Positions 1-9,388 of a DNA stretch of 64,000 nucleotides are shown here, piece after piece. Within the stretch, counting starts at the first letter, position 1, and every line of letters starts with the position of its first letter. The notes under the pieces were generated by a model, which worked only from the letters and a program-made list of their open reading frames with translations, was not told where the DNA came from and made no database searches. The stretch spans positions 1 through 64,000 of the forward strand of contig JAJEIE010000014.1 of the NCBI GenBank assembly GCA_022827625.1. The letters are read 5' to 3'. The DNA is from Candidatus Poribacteria bacterium. Its GTDB lineage: Bacteria; Poribacteria; WGA-4E; WGA-3G. The position numbers and the translations under genes were made by a program.

Positions 1-81
1 CTTCACGGTTTCTAACCGCACCGGTGCTGAGTGTCCAATTAATTCTAAGGTTTACCATAAATGAAGATTAATTTATTAATT

Positions 82-172
82 CGGTAATTTTCAAACGTGC
101 GATAAATCGCACTACTACGAACGGATTGGTTTGTAGTAGGGAAACCATTCATGGTTCTCCCGTCAATTACCG
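82..172. repeat. Palindromic interspersed repeat
   Basis: The ends CGGTAATT (82-89) and AATTACCG (165-172) are inverted copies. Inside lie a perfect 7-bp hairpin (97-112, GTGCGAT/ATCGCAC), the word GTTTGTAGTAGG (129-140) and a hairpin with loop ATTCAT (147-152). GTTTGTAGTAGG plus an ATTCAT-loop hairpin recurs at 28490-28515 with a different stem. The 14-base word GTGTCCAATTAATT flanks the element as direct repeats at 31-44 and 215-228. CAGTTTGCGGTACAA (195-209) is the reverse complement of a word at 3676-3690. The rest of 1-271 is AT-rich with no gene I can support. Confidence 0.7.
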
Positions 173-271
173 AAATATTTTCTGAAACTTCATACAGTTT
201 GCGGTACAATAGAAGTGTCCAATTAATTATGGAATTCACTATAAATAGCCCTATTCATGTCCACAGAATGC

Positions 272-300
272 TTGATCTAAACGCCTAAAAGTTATATAAT
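272..300 (+). promoter_or_regulatory. Sigma70-type promoter of the kelch gene
   Basis: TTGATC (272-277), a 17-base spacer and a perfect TATAAT (295-300) stand 58 bases before the kelch start codon. Confidence 0.7.
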
Positions 301-358
301 ATGGCAAGATTGGGTATTTTTTCTATATTCACACGCCGAGAACGGATGGAGGTATAGC

Positions 359-1471
359 ATGAAAATGCGTTTGACTTTCGGTATCCTGATGCTAACTGCA
401 CTATCAGTTATCAACGTTGTCAGTCTTGTTGCTAAAGAAGATTGGACGCAGAAAGCAAACATGCCAACAGTCCGATCCGGATTTACCACGTGTGTCGTCA
501 ATGGAAAGATATTCGCAATCGGGGGCTATGTTGACGGACTCGGGGACTTGTCCCTTTCAACCGTCGAAATGTACGATCCGAAAACCGATACATGGGAACG
601 AAAGGCTGATATGCCAACGGCTCGCACTGATGCAGCGACCTCGGTCGTGGATGGAAAAATCTACGCGATGGGTGGAACAGTTCTGAATCGATTTGAGGTT
701 GACATCCTTGTAAATGGTGAGGTGAGAAGAATCCGAAGGTGGGAGTCTAAAGACCTGCCAACCGTCGAAATGTACGATCCAGATACTGACACATGGACAC
801 CGAGAGCCGACATGCCTACGCCAAGAAACACTAAGACGTGTGTCGTTGATGGGAAAATCTACGCAATTGGTGGAACATCAGATCAGGTAAAATCGTTTCG
901 TTTAGACACTGTTGAAGTGTATGATCCGGCTACAGACACATGGGCAAAGGCGAATAAAATGAACCGTGCGCGTGCGGGTGCAGCAGTCGGTGTTGTTGAC
1001 GGAAAGGTTTACGTCATGGGCGGCACCGGATTACCCCTGATTATAAACCATCCGGGTCCCTTTCTTTCCAGTATTGAAGTCTATGACCCGAAAAGAAATA
1101 ATTGGCGCGAAGTAGGGGACATGTATACCGCAAAAGCGGGGCATACCGCAAGTGTCATTAACGGAAAAATTTATGTGATGGGCGGTTATTTTCGGAATCA
1201 AGGACAAGCTACGAAAAATTTTAAAACAATAGAAGTCTACCACCCCCAAATCGGTCGTTGGACACAGAAATCCGACATGCCTGTTGCCAGAGTCGGACAT
1301 AAGGCTGAAGTCATAAACGGGGATATTTACATTTTTAGCGACGCAAGCCATAATGATGTGCCATTTACAACTGTTGCGGTCTACGACCCGGAAGAACACC
1401 AAGGTGTTAATCCAATCGATAAACTTCTCAAGACGTGGGGAACAATTAAAAAGGTTGACGGACGCCATTGA
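359..1471 (+). CDS. Exported kelch-repeat protein
   Basis: A 370-residue protein with an N-terminal hydrophobic signal sequence (residues 1 to about 25) and five or six kelch repeats filling the rest. The repeats show the pattern VVDGKIYAxGG ... VEVYDPxTDTW ... ADMPTxR. Kelch repeats form a beta-propeller that usually binds proteins or carbohydrates; no catalytic residues are evident. A clear GGAGG ribosome site precedes the ATG, and a strong promoter lies at 272-300. It is probably periplasmic or surface-exposed. The repeat fold is certain, the ligand unknown. It precedes a dehydrogenase and a Gfo/Idh/MocA gene on the same strand, suggesting a link to sugar catabolism by context only. Confidence 0.85.
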   Translation: MKMRLTFGILMLTALSVINVVSLVAKEDWTQKANMPTVRSGFTTCVVNGKIFAIGGYVDGLGDLSLSTVEMYDPKTDTWERKADMPTARTDAATSVVDGKIYAMGGTVLNRFEVDILVNGEVRRIRRWESKDLPTVEMYDPDTDTWTPRADMPTPRNTKTCVVDGKIYAIGGTSDQVKSFRLDTVEVYDPATDTWAKANKMNRARAGAAVGVVDGKVYVMGGTGLPLIINHPGPFLSSIEVYDPKRNNWREVGDMYTAKAGHTASVINGKIYVMGGYFRNQGQATKNFKTIEVYHPQIGRWTQKSDMPVARVGHKAEVINGDIYIFSDASHNDVPFTTVAVYDPEEHQGVNPIDKLLKTWGTIKKVDGRH

Positions 1472-1534
1472 TAAAGCGGGTTTGATTGCTTATACACATT
1501 TTACGAAAAAACTATTTAAGAGACGGAGATATGG

Positions 1535-2548
1535 ATGAAAGTCGTAGCGAAATTTGGTCCTGAAAGTGCTGGCTTAATTGACAAACCCGACCCGGTTGCT
1601 GAGGGTGAGTTCGTCGTCGTCAAAATCTATTCGGCACCCATGTGTACAGAATACAAAGGCTTCAAAAATGAAGGCACAGGCGACAGGTTCGGACACGAAG
1701 CCGCCGGTGAGGTCGTAGAAATCGCGCAGGAAGGCACTGTCAAGATAGGCGACCGCGTTGTCGTAATGCCACACTATCCCTGTGGAAAGTGTTACCTCTG
1801 CTTAGCAGGCGAATATGCCCACTGTCGGGACGACCAACAGGCTCCAAACGTTCCTGAACAAGCGGGTATGACGGCGACTTATGCGCAGTACATTCTTAAA
1901 CGCGACTGGCAGCTGGTGCCAATTCCGGAAGGCATCTCCTATCATCACGCCGGAATGGCGTGTTGTGGACTCGGATCGACGTTTAATGCCATGCGGTTGA
2001 TGAATGTTAACGCTTTAGATACCGTCCTCATTGCAGGGTTGGGACCTATTGGACTTGGGGGTGTGATTAATGCCGTCTATCGAGGCGCGCACGTCATCGC
2101 TGTTGAAAGCCACCCGTATCGCGCAGCCCTCGCGAAGAAACTCGGTGCTGCGGCGGTTGTCAATCCACAAGATGCGGATGTCGTTGATCAGATTCGGGAT
2201 TTGACGGGTGGCAGCGGCGTAGACAAAGGTATTGAATGTTCAGCGGCTTCCGAAGCCGTCCGATTGTTGATTGACATCACACGTCCGAAGGGACACATTG
2301 CATTGATTGGTGGGGTTCGTGAAGTGGCAATTCAGGGTGGTGAAATTATCAATAAAGGCTTGACCCTACACGGCACGCGGCATTACGACCTCCCAAGCAC
2401 ACCTGCTATGATGCGGATGATTACACAAGTGAAGCCGCAGCTGGATACGTTCATCACGCACTCCTTTCCTATGCGCCAGATTCAGGAAGCGTGGGCGTTG
2501 CAGTGTACACATGACTGCGGGAAGGTTGTCCTGGATCCATGGGCGTGA
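1535..2548 (+). CDS. Zinc-binding alcohol dehydrogenase (MDR superfamily)
   Basis: A 337-residue medium-chain dehydrogenase. Cys37 and the GHE motif (His54, Glu55) fit the catalytic zinc site. Cys83, Cys86, Cys89 and Cys97 form the structural-zinc loop, and GLGPIG (168-173) is the Rossmann NAD(P) motif. The family oxidises secondary alcohols or polyols to ketones; the substrate is not readable from sequence. It starts 63 bases after the kelch gene with a GGAG site, and a Gfo/Idh/MocA oxidoreductase follows 48 bases later, so these genes may be cotranscribed. Sugar alcohol or inositol-type oxidation is plausible by context. Confidence 0.88.
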   Translation: MKVVAKFGPESAGLIDKPDPVAEGEFVVVKIYSAPMCTEYKGFKNEGTGDRFGHEAAGEVVEIAQEGTVKIGDRVVVMPHYPCGKCYLCLAGEYAHCRDDQQAPNVPEQAGMTATYAQYILKRDWQLVPIPEGISYHHAGMACCGLGSTFNAMRLMNVNALDTVLIAGLGPIGLGGVINAVYRGAHVIAVESHPYRAALAKKLGAAAVVNPQDADVVDQIRDLTGGSGVDKGIECSAASEAVRLLIDITRPKGHIALIGGVREVAIQGGEIINKGLTLHGTRHYDLPSTPAMMRMITQVKPQLDTFITHSFPMRQIQEAWALQCTHDCGKVVLDPWA

Positions 2549-2596
2549 AAGTGCGCAGCCGATTCACCAAACCTGTTTTGATGAAAGGGGATCGTT

Positions 2597-3646
2597 ATGA
2601 ATGCTAATACAAACACTATGCCGCTCTCAACACCACTCGACATCCGGCGTGGCATTACAAGTGCAGCAGATGTCGCTTTTCCGTTGCGTTGGGGTATCCT
2701 CGGTGCTGGCAATATTTCAGGCATGTGGGTAGAGGCTTTGCACGCCTGCGAAGGGGCAACTGTAAGTGCTGTGGCAGCACGAGAACTCGACCGGGCGGAA
2801 GCGTTCGCGAGACGTTACGGCGTTAATGCAGCATACGGGGACTACCGAGAGATGGTCGCAGCCGATGATGTGGATATCGTCTACATCGGCACGATTAACC
2901 CGCTACATAAGGAACACACCCTTCTCGCTATTGCCGCAGGCAAGCATGTGCTCTGCGAGAAACCACTCACTGTAGACCTTTCTGATGCCCAAGAGATGTA
3001 CGCCGCTGCCGAAGCGCAGGATGTAATGATGCAGGACGGCGTATGGACGCGTTTTTTTCCAGCCGTAGAGCATGCCCGCGCTGCAATTGAAGCAGGCACT
3101 ATCGGCGAGGTTGTGCTAACACAGTCTGACTTCTTTGATCCGATTTATACCATCCAAGCGGCACCCCTCGCCTTTGGTGCGTCAGCAGTGCCGAGAAATG
3201 TCGTTGCTATTGGTACGAATGCCGGTGGCGCGATTGTGGATTATGGGAACGACAAATATGCTATTTTCACATTTCCACCGCGCAATTCTGAACTCCCAGA
3301 AGTAACGGAAATCGTTGGGACAGCCGGACGCATCACGCTTGAACGACCGGGACACTGCCCGACGCGTGTCTCTATCCGAATCCCACCGCCTAACGGTGTG
3401 CCTTCGCAGTACAGAACCCAAAACGCGCCTGCGCCGTTACACTATTTTGAGTATCCGTTACCGGGATCCGTAGCAATGACAAGGTCTTCCCCGAATCAGC
3501 ACGGCTTCCTTTACCAAGCCGAAGCCGTCCATCGCTGCCTTGCTGCAGGCTTACGCCAATGTCCACAATACAACAAGGAAGAATCGCTACATGCAATGAA
3601 CGTGCTGACGGAAATCAACAAAGCAAGACAGGCATCACGCTCCTAA
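2597..3646 (+). CDS. Gfo/Idh/MocA family oxidoreductase
   Basis: A 349-residue NAD(P)-dependent oxidoreductase. GAGNIS (36-41) is the Rossmann turn and EKP (121-123) carries the family lysine. The C-terminal alpha/beta domain binds the substrate, typically a sugar, inositol or sugar acid. About 25 residues precede the Rossmann strand, a little longer than usual. A second in-frame ATG gives MPLSTPLD, but the first ATG has the better site (AAAGGGG). It follows the zinc dehydrogenase in the same direction. Family certain, substrate unknown. Confidence 0.88.
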   Translation: MNANTNTMPLSTPLDIRRGITSAADVAFPLRWGILGAGNISGMWVEALHACEGATVSAVAARELDRAEAFARRYGVNAAYGDYREMVAADDVDIVYIGTINPLHKEHTLLAIAAGKHVLCEKPLTVDLSDAQEMYAAAEAQDVMMQDGVWTRFFPAVEHARAAIEAGTIGEVVLTQSDFFDPIYTIQAAPLAFGASAVPRNVVAIGTNAGGAIVDYGNDKYAIFTFPPRNSELPEVTEIVGTAGRITLERPGHCPTRVSIRIPPPNGVPSQYRTQNAPAPLHYFEYPLPGSVAMTRSSPNQHGFLYQAEAVHRCLAAGLRQCPQYNKEESLHAMNVLTEINKARQASRS

Positions 3647-3660
3647 TACTAACGTGAGTT

Positions 3661-3820
3661 CGGTAAAAGTCTGACTTGTACCGCAAACTGTTAGTTTGCG
3701 AAGCGCACGCCACAAACTCACAGTTTTGCGGCGTACTCGCCCCGGTGAATGCCATTGAGGCATTCATACCGTTGATTCATGCGATGTGCATCGTGCTACA
3801 CTTTATGGCGTTGATAGGTA
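3661..3820. repeat. Multi-hairpin interspersed repeat
   Basis: The gap between convergent genes holds several hairpins: CGCAAACT-GTT-AGTTTGCG (3682-3700), a GAATGCC/GGCATTC stem (about 3745-3767) and a CAAACT/AGTTTG-type stem (about 3712-3729). The minus-strand reading of about 3711-3800 aligns with 60413-60517, keeping the flanks but changing the stem sequences. It resembles a REP-type repeat and may also help terminate the two convergent genes. Confidence 0.7.
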
Positions 3821-3838
3821 AAAAAATAGAATCTTTAC

Positions 3839-4777
3839 TTACTTCTCCACCCAAGCAGAGGATTTGCCATCAGCATGGGTTTCAGGGACCTCCGCTTGAA
3901 ACCTTGCCTTTCTTGCCTCCCGATCGGTATCTTCATCAAACAGGGCAAGTAGACGCACCTCAATCGTTTCGCGAAGCGGCGCATTTTCTGGTGTTGTCGG
4001 ATCGTCTATCGCGCCATGAAATGCCACACGCATATTTGACTGTTCTTGGCGTGTGTCGTACTGCTTGAAAATTAGCGTTTCCTGTGGTGTCATCCGCGGG
4101 AAGTAGTACCAGCGTTGGTTCGGACTATGCACAAGCCGTAGACTGACGAGTCGTCTGGGTGTTTCGGTCTGCGACCACGCATCGGCGGCAATTATATCTT
4201 CTGGTGCGACCGTCGTCATGTCACAAATAGCGAGTGGCATAACGAGAATATCCTGTTCCAGGTTCGTGCTGCGCCACACATTATACATCTGAAAATGCTT
4301 GCCATTCACAATCTTTTCAAATCCGTCTTCGGAGTAAGGACTGACATCCGAGTGAATACCGCCATAAGTTCCCTCACTGCCATTTGCTGTCGGTTTGTTT
4401 CCACGTGGATGCCCGTCAGGGAGTCCGCCATATCCGTTTCGGTATTGATGTTGCAGCATACGTGTTTCCCTACAACCCGCAATCGCCGTAATAAGATTAG
4501 AACATTCCCGATAAAAGTCGGTCGTTATAGCATCTTGATCGTGCAGATTTCTCACCTGCGTCCCTGTGTCTACCAATTGAAAACCCTGCGTTTCAAGGGT
4601 TGGCGGTGGGTCCAGCAAGCGAGCGTTGTGGACCTTGATCGATTCCCGCACATACATGCTTCTTCGTTCATTGAGGTCTTCAACCCATTCTGGCGGTGGC
4701 ATACGGGTGCCTCGGTATCTCGCGTTCGCGAAGCTGCCAGTTGATTCCACGAAAGGTAGCGTTTCTCGTTGTGCCAT
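3839..4777 (-). CDS. CmcJ/NvfI-like Fe(II)-dependent oxygenase
   Basis: A 312-residue protein that I place in the CmcJ/NvfI (cephamycin methoxylase-related, asperthecin-type) family of iron and 2-oxoglutarate oxygenases. Supporting sequence includes VHNARLL near 49-55, an H-x-D metal pair (His142, Asp144 in IHSDVSPYS), MPLAICDMTTV, and a later VAFHGAI that could supply the third ligand. The reading frame extends 30 residues upstream, but the ATG at 4777 has AGGAG eight bases before it and is the likely start. Family members hydroxylate or desaturate small metabolites; the substrate is unknown. It is convergent with the Gfo/Idh/MocA gene and divergent from the sulfatase. Confidence 0.7.
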   Translation of the reverse strand: MAQRETLPFVESTGSFANARYRGTRMPPPEWVEDLNERRSMYVRESIKVHNARLLDPPPTLETQGFQLVDTGTQVRNLHDQDAITTDFYRECSNLITAIAGCRETRMLQHQYRNGYGGLPDGHPRGNKPTANGSEGTYGGIHSDVSPYSEDGFEKIVNGKHFQMYNVWRSTNLEQDILVMPLAICDMTTVAPEDIIAADAWSQTETPRRLVSLRLVHSPNQRWYYFPRMTPQETLIFKQYDTRQEQSNMRVAFHGAIDDPTTPENAPLRETIEVRLLALFDEDTDREARKARFQAEVPETHADGKSSAWVEK

Positions 4778-4903
4778 TGGTGTTCTCCTTTGTGTTGGGA
4801 GAAAGGGCGGTGTCGATTCAGATGTAGTACAATAGGTGTATTCACCAATATGATACGATAGGCACAATTTACAGTCAACGGTAAATTCGGTATAAAAGTT
4901 TTC

Positions 4904-4932
4904 TTGACATTTTTAAGGGTTTAATGCATACT
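4904..4932 (+). promoter_or_regulatory. Sigma70-type promoter of the sulfatase gene
   Basis: Perfect TTGACA (4904-4909), 17-base spacer, CATACT (4927-4932), 80 bases before the start at 5013. Confidence 0.6.
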
Positions 4933-5012
4933 AAAAATAGTCGTCTTAGTTTCCTTTCCCTTTTCTGATCTACCTGAATATCATAGGTTTCCAAACCGAG
5001 AATATTAAAAAC

Positions 5013-6341
5013 ATGAATAAACCCAATATAGTTTACATTCATTCACACGACACGGGTCGCTATGTCCAACCTTATGGACATGCGATTCCGACACCGAACA
5101 TACAAAAACTCGCCGAAGAAGGTGTTGTTTTCAGAAACGCCTTTTGTGCGAACCCAACCTGTTCACCCTCCCGCGCTGCACTCCTCACCGGACAATACGC
5201 CCATAGCTGCGGTATGGGGGGCTTAGCAAACCGAGGTTGGAGTCTCCCGGTCCCTGAGCATCTCATCACCTATACCTTGAATCAAGCGGGTTACACTACC
5301 GCCTTGGCAGGATTCCAACACGTCGTACGAGACCTCAAAGAGACGGGGTACCAACGGCTCTTATCCGAAGGCACGACGCGCGCAGGGGCAGAAGAACGCG
5401 CACGCGCGTTCATTGCGGAGGAACACGACGCTCCATTCTTTTTAGATGTCGGATTCGGAGAAACGCATCGGCGCGCAAAAGGGTTTGATCCGCCGCCTGA
5501 GGGAGAACCGAGAACCGATCCACGCTACGTGAAACCCCCGGCACCGTTCCCAGATACACCGATAACACGACAAGATATGGCGGAATATATAGACGCAGCC
5601 CGGACGCTTGATAGAAAAATGGCGGTCGTTTTTGATGCACTCGAAGAGAACGGACTCGCCGAGAATACGCTTGTGATATGCACCACCGATCACGGACTCG
5701 CATTCCCGCGTATGAAATGCCACCTCAGTGATCACGGTATCGGCATCATGTTGATTGTTCGCGGTCCGGGTGGTTTTCGTGGTGGACAAGTCGTAGACGG
5801 ATTAGTCAGTCAAATAGATCTTTTCCCGACGATCTGTGAGTTAGCGGGAATTGAAGCACCCGCATGGCTACAGGGCAACTCCATGCTTCCATTGGTGAAT
5901 GGAGAAGCGGACGATATCCGAGATGCTATTTTTGCTGAAGTCAACTATCACTGCTGTTATGAACCGCAACGCACCGTCCGAACCAAACGCTGGAAATACA
6001 TCAGACGTTACGACAACGCTGAGAAGTGGGCACTCCCGAACTGCGACGACAGTATTAGCAAGACCTTTATGATGGAGCACGGTTGGGGTGATGCGCCTGT
6101 TGAATCGGAACGGTTGTATGACCTCGTGTTCGATCCATCGGAAGCAAACAACCTCGCTGAAAACTCGGATTATGCCGATGTTTTGGCGGAGATGCGAAAC
6201 CGTTTGGAGCAGTGGCGTGTTGAAACGGACGATCCAGTGAATGAAAACCAGATTATGGAACCGCCTGAAGCCGCTGTATCAAACGATCCAACCGATATAT
6301 CACCCGGTGATAAGCACTATCCCGCACGTGAAATGATATAG
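5013..6341 (+). CDS. Type I sulfatase
   Basis: A 442-residue alkaline-phosphatase-superfamily sulfatase. C-S-P-S-R (Cys50 to Arg54) is the motif in which cysteine is matured to formylglycine, the catalytic nucleophile. TTDHG carries metal ligands in the second half, and the C-terminal LYDLVFDPSEANNLA motif is typical of the family. The usual N-terminal double Asp is replaced by HSHDTG, leaving a single Asp13, which resembles sulfamidase-like branches. No signal peptide is visible, so it may be cytoplasmic or the start may be incomplete. It likely removes sulfate from sulfated sugars or glycosaminoglycan fragments. Confidence 0.9.
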   Translation: MNKPNIVYIHSHDTGRYVQPYGHAIPTPNIQKLAEEGVVFRNAFCANPTCSPSRAALLTGQYAHSCGMGGLANRGWSLPVPEHLITYTLNQAGYTTALAGFQHVVRDLKETGYQRLLSEGTTRAGAEERARAFIAEEHDAPFFLDVGFGETHRRAKGFDPPPEGEPRTDPRYVKPPAPFPDTPITRQDMAEYIDAARTLDRKMAVVFDALEENGLAENTLVICTTDHGLAFPRMKCHLSDHGIGIMLIVRGPGGFRGGQVVDGLVSQIDLFPTICELAGIEAPAWLQGNSMLPLVNGEADDIRDAIFAEVNYHCCYEPQRTVRTKRWKYIRRYDNAEKWALPNCDDSISKTFMMEHGWGDAPVESERLYDLVFDPSEANNLAENSDYADVLAEMRNRLEQWRVETDDPVNENQIMEPPEAAVSNDPTDISPGDKHYPAREMI

Positions 6342-6356
6342 ATGTGATTTCCTGTT

Positions 6357-6389
6357 GCGCAGGATGGCTTCGGCTTTCGTGTCCTGCGC
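6357..6389. terminator. Hairpin between convergent genes
   Basis: GCGCAGGA (6357-6364) pairs with TCCTGCGC (6382-6389) around a TTCG-containing centre, followed by ATTT. It lies between the convergent sulfatase and ThuA genes and could stop both transcripts. Confidence 0.55.
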
Positions 6390-6400
6390 TATTTCCAAAT

Positions 6401-7036
6401 CTAAAGCCGATTTCCTGCCCACAGCGCGCCTCGGCGGATAACCGTCTGAAAACTTGGATTCTCAAGCACCGCCATGTCGTGTCCAAGTGCAAAATAGAAA
6501 ACCCTACCTTCACCGTACGTATGGTGAAACGCCATCACGTGCGTCTCATCTTTCATTTCGTCATAAGCGTGCATCAAATGATGCGATGTGGCAGGATTGT
6601 GCTTCAGATAATAAAGTTCGTCCGTGGCATCAAAATCGGCTAATCCTTCCGTAATTGGATGATCAGTGTTACTTACATTAACCGTGAAATCCATATACGG
6701 ACTATGTCCATCAAAAAACCCGTTCAGCATACCGTGATAGCCTTCAGCTTCCCGAAACGAAGCAGCTGCGGTGTGCAACCCGAAAAAGCCTCCTCCCCTT
6801 CGGATATAACTGAGCAAACCCGCTTCTTGTGCCGAAGTCAGCTCCCCGACATCGGTGTAAAAAAGCACAGTGTCATATCCACCAAGTCCATTAGCAAGTA
6901 CATCGTAGTCTTGCGAGAAATCCGCTGCAATGTTGTCAGTGTCGTTGAGCATTGATGTCAAGAACTGCCCGTTCCCTGCATGGTCGTGATAAATACCCTC
7001 TGTTCCTACAAATATGAGTAATTTGAGTTTTTCCAT
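6401..7036 (-). CDS. ThuA-like domain protein
   Basis: A 211-residue ThuA protein with a class I glutamine-amidotransferase-like fold. It shows an LLIFVGT start, RRGGGFFGLHTA (the central turn) and the late HTYGEGRVFYFALGHD motif. ThuA domains are tied to trehalose or keto-sugar metabolism, although their chemistry is poorly defined. It starts only 10 bases after the stop of the upstream dehydrogenase (7047-8078), so the two form an operon driven by the promoter at 8111-8139. Confidence 0.88.
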   Translation of the reverse strand: MEKLKLLIFVGTEGIYHDHAGNGQFLTSMLNDTDNIAADFSQDYDVLANGLGGYDTVLFYTDVGELTSAQEAGLLSYIRRGGGFFGLHTAAASFREAEGYHGMLNGFFDGHSPYMDFTVNVSNTDHPITEGLADFDATDELYYLKHNPATSHHLMHAYDEMKDETHVMAFHHTYGEGRVFYFALGHDMAVLENPSFQTVIRRGALWAGNRL

Positions 7037-7046
7037 TCTACCTCCG

Positions 7047-8078
7047 CTAATCGTTAGGCATCACGAGCACTTTAACAGACCCATGTTCATCACGACCTGC
7101 AGCAACAGCGAATGCCTCGTTAATAGCATCTAAGTCGAACCTATGTGTAACCAAGGGGTTCGGATCGAGTTTACCGGCGGCGAGTAGGTCGATAGCAATT
7201 TGAAACTCCGTCTTTCCGCCATGTCTGCCGTAACAGAACGACCAGACCACAGTCAGCTCCCGACTCCGGGCAAACCGTTCTGTGAAGGTGAGGGGTGTCC
7301 GATGCCCGCCTACCATACAGACCCGACCACGCTTGGTCGCGATCTCTGTCGCCTGTTCCAGTGTGTTCGCCGTGCCACCGACGGCTTCAAAAACGACATC
7401 CGCACCTCTGCCATCGCTCCAGTCCATAATCGCTTCGACAGCATCCGTCTTGTCCACATTGATAGGCACAGCACCCACCGCTTCGTGAGCAATCTGTATC
7501 GGTCCATCTGGTTTTCCGAGCATAGCGATGGAGGTTGCCCCTGCGACATCTGCCACCTGTGCAATTGTCAGTCCGACAGGACCGCTCCCGATAATAGCGA
7601 CGCGATCTCCCGGTGACACCATCGCTCTGTTGACGGCATGAACCGCTACAGCGTAGACCTCTGCCAGCGCGCCGCCCTCAGCCGAGACGCTCTCTGGCAA
7701 GGCATAGATGTTTGGTGTCCGAGCGACCATAAATTCTGCAAAACCGCCACCGCCGTGCCGTAAATTCCCACAGATATTATAATTGCCGTTATAGCACTCT
7801 GGGCAGTCGTTGCATGGACTAATCGGTTCAACTGCCACGCGTGCCCCTTTGTCATAGCCTGTAACACCGCTACCTATGTCAATAATTTCTCCCATCAACT
7901 CGTGTCCACCGATACGGGGAGATAGGGGTTTCTCCGGTTGATGGTGGTATCCGTGTAGATCGCTACCACAGATTCCTGCCGCTTCCACCTGTACCAGCAC
8001 TTGTCCTTCTTCAGGCGTTGGGTCTGGCACGGTTTCAACTCTAATGTCTTTTCCACCGTAAAATTGTGCAGCTTTCAC
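7047..8078 (-). CDS. Zinc-dependent polyol/threonine-type dehydrogenase (MDR)
   Basis: A 343-residue medium-chain dehydrogenase. Cys37 and GGHE (His59, Glu60) form the catalytic zinc site; Cys89, Cys92, Cys95 and Cys103 bind structural zinc; GSGPVG (164-169) is the NAD(P) motif. It resembles sorbitol or threonine dehydrogenases and differs clearly from the dehydrogenase at 1535. It is the first gene of an operon with thuA. AGGAGG before the ATG is a good ribosome site. Oxidation of a sugar alcohol or a 3-keto sugar intermediate is the likely role. Confidence 0.9.
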   Translation of the reverse strand: MKAAQFYGGKDIRVETVPDPTPEEGQVLVQVEAAGICGSDLHGYHHQPEKPLSPRIGGHELMGEIIDIGSGVTGYDKGARVAVEPISPCNDCPECYNGNYNICGNLRHGGGGFAEFMVARTPNIYALPESVSAEGGALAEVYAVAVHAVNRAMVSPGDRVAIIGSGPVGLTIAQVADVAGATSIAMLGKPDGPIQIAHEAVGAVPINVDKTDAVEAIMDWSDGRGADVVFEAVGGTANTLEQATEIATKRGRVCMVGGHRTPLTFTERFARSRELTVVWSFCYGRHGGKTEFQIAIDLLAAGKLDPNPLVTHRFDLDAINEAFAVAAGRDEHGSVKVLVMPND

Positions 8079-8110
8079 GATAGCCTCCTAAAAGTCAGTC
8101 GTCTGTTTGA

Positions 8111-8139
8111 AATATAACATAAGGTATGAATCGTGTCAA
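8111..8139 (-). promoter_or_regulatory. Sigma70-type promoter, extended -10
   Basis: On the minus strand TTGACA (8139-8134), a 17-base spacer ending in TG-T, and TATATT (8116-8111), 33 bases before the dehydrogenase start. Confidence 0.72.
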
Positions 8140-8212
8140 TCCTGATTCTGACAATTCGCTGACAAAAGATTTACACACCCCACCGATAACCCAAAACCAT
8201 TGCAATTTTCCC

Positions 8213-8242
8213 TTGACTTCCAAAAGACAAATAGGATAAAAT
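8213..8242 (+). promoter_or_regulatory. Probable promoter of the Gfo/Idh/MocA gene
   Basis: TTGACT (8213-8218), 18-base spacer, TAAAAT (8237-8242), 33 bases before the ATG at 8275. Confidence 0.5.
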
Positions 8243-8274
8243 CAAGAGCAGACATACCTAATAGGGAGACAAAA

Positions 8275-9333
8275 ATGAGAACAGTTAAATTAGGCTTGAT
8301 TGGTGCAGGTGGCATCTCACAAGCGCATTGTGGTACTATTGCTAACATTGATGGCGCAGAAATAATCGCCGCTGCCGACCTCGTGCCAGCAAACCTTGAA
8401 CGCGCAAAAGAACGTTGGGGCATCAAACGCACATTTTCTGACTACAACGAAATGCTCAAAATGGACGAGATTGAGGCAGTCTACGTCTGTACGCCAACTG
8501 GTGTGCATGCCGCACCGACTGTCGCCGCCCTCAACGCAGGTAAACACGTCTTCTGCGAAAAGCCGATGGAGGCGACACTCAGTGCCGCTGCTGCAATGTG
8601 GCGCGCCGCAAAAGAAAACGATAAAATTCTAATGATCGGACTCAAACTCCGATATTCAGCACAAGTCATTAAAGCAAAAGAAATTGTTGACGCCGGCACC
8701 TTAGGCGACATCTATTACGCCGAAACCGTTGCCGATCGTCGCCGTGGGAATCCAGGGGGCAGTTTCATCGTAAAAGCAACAGCCGGTTTAGGGGCATCTG
8801 CCGACATCGGGGTCTACGCCTTGGATACCGCACTCTATCTGATGGGACATCCGAAACCCGTTGCGGTGTCCGGGATTACCTCTAACTATCTGAGCCTCCA
8901 CAACACATGGAACCCAGCACTTAAAGAGACCGAAGTTGAAGATTTCGGGGTCGGTTGGGTCGTCTTTGAAAACGGGGCGCGCATGGTCTTTAAGACCTGC
9001 TGGTGCATGAACATGGATTCGCTCGGTGGGACGATTTTCCTCGGCAAAAAAGCAGGCCTCCGCCTCGGTATCGGTGAAGTCCGGGGACCCGAGGAAGGGG
9101 TCCGCGTCTACGGCGACAGAGATGGTGAAATCTTTGACGAGGAGTTCACTGAATTTGAATCCGTTGATGTCTTCCACGCAGAAGATACGGCGTTTGTGGA
9201 TGCCGTCCGTGAAGGTAAACCCTCACCGATCGACCCGTACGGCGTGATGCTTACCAACGTTATCATTCAAGGTGTTATCGATTCCTCAAACGCCGGTGGA
9301 CGCGAAGTCGCAGTAACTGTGCCGACTTTATGA
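8275..9333 (+). CDS. Gfo/Idh/MocA family oxidoreductase
   Basis: A 352-residue oxidoreductase starting at the ATG after GGGAG; the open frame extends 25 residues further upstream but overlaps the promoter. GAGGIS (10-15) is the Rossmann turn and EKP (95-97) carries the catalytic lysine; IGLKLRY follows at the domain junction. It is divergent from the dehydrogenase-thuA operon, so the three may serve one keto-sugar or inositol pathway. It is only distantly similar to the paralogue at 2597. Confidence 0.9.
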   Translation: MRTVKLGLIGAGGISQAHCGTIANIDGAEIIAAADLVPANLERAKERWGIKRTFSDYNEMLKMDEIEAVYVCTPTGVHAAPTVAALNAGKHVFCEKPMEATLSAAAAMWRAAKENDKILMIGLKLRYSAQVIKAKEIVDAGTLGDIYYAETVADRRRGNPGGSFIVKATAGLGASADIGVYALDTALYLMGHPKPVAVSGITSNYLSLHNTWNPALKETEVEDFGVGWVVFENGARMVFKTCWCMNMDSLGGTIFLGKKAGLRLGIGEVRGPEEGVRVYGDRDGEIFDEEFTEFESVDVFHAEDTAFVDAVREGKPSPIDPYGVMLTNVIIQGVIDSSNAGGREVAVTVPTL

Positions 9334-9388
9334 TATATTGGATGCGGTATCTGTGACTTCGCCCTCTCACACTTAGGAGGTCTACCAA

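Noticed and set aside
45-239. Small minus-strand frame at the left edge
   Set aside because: It is made of palindromic repeat sequence and has no ribosome site.
3676-4068. Open frame on the plus strand over the repeat and the oxygenase gene
   Set aside because: It runs through palindromic repeat sequence and antisense of a well-supported gene; no domain.
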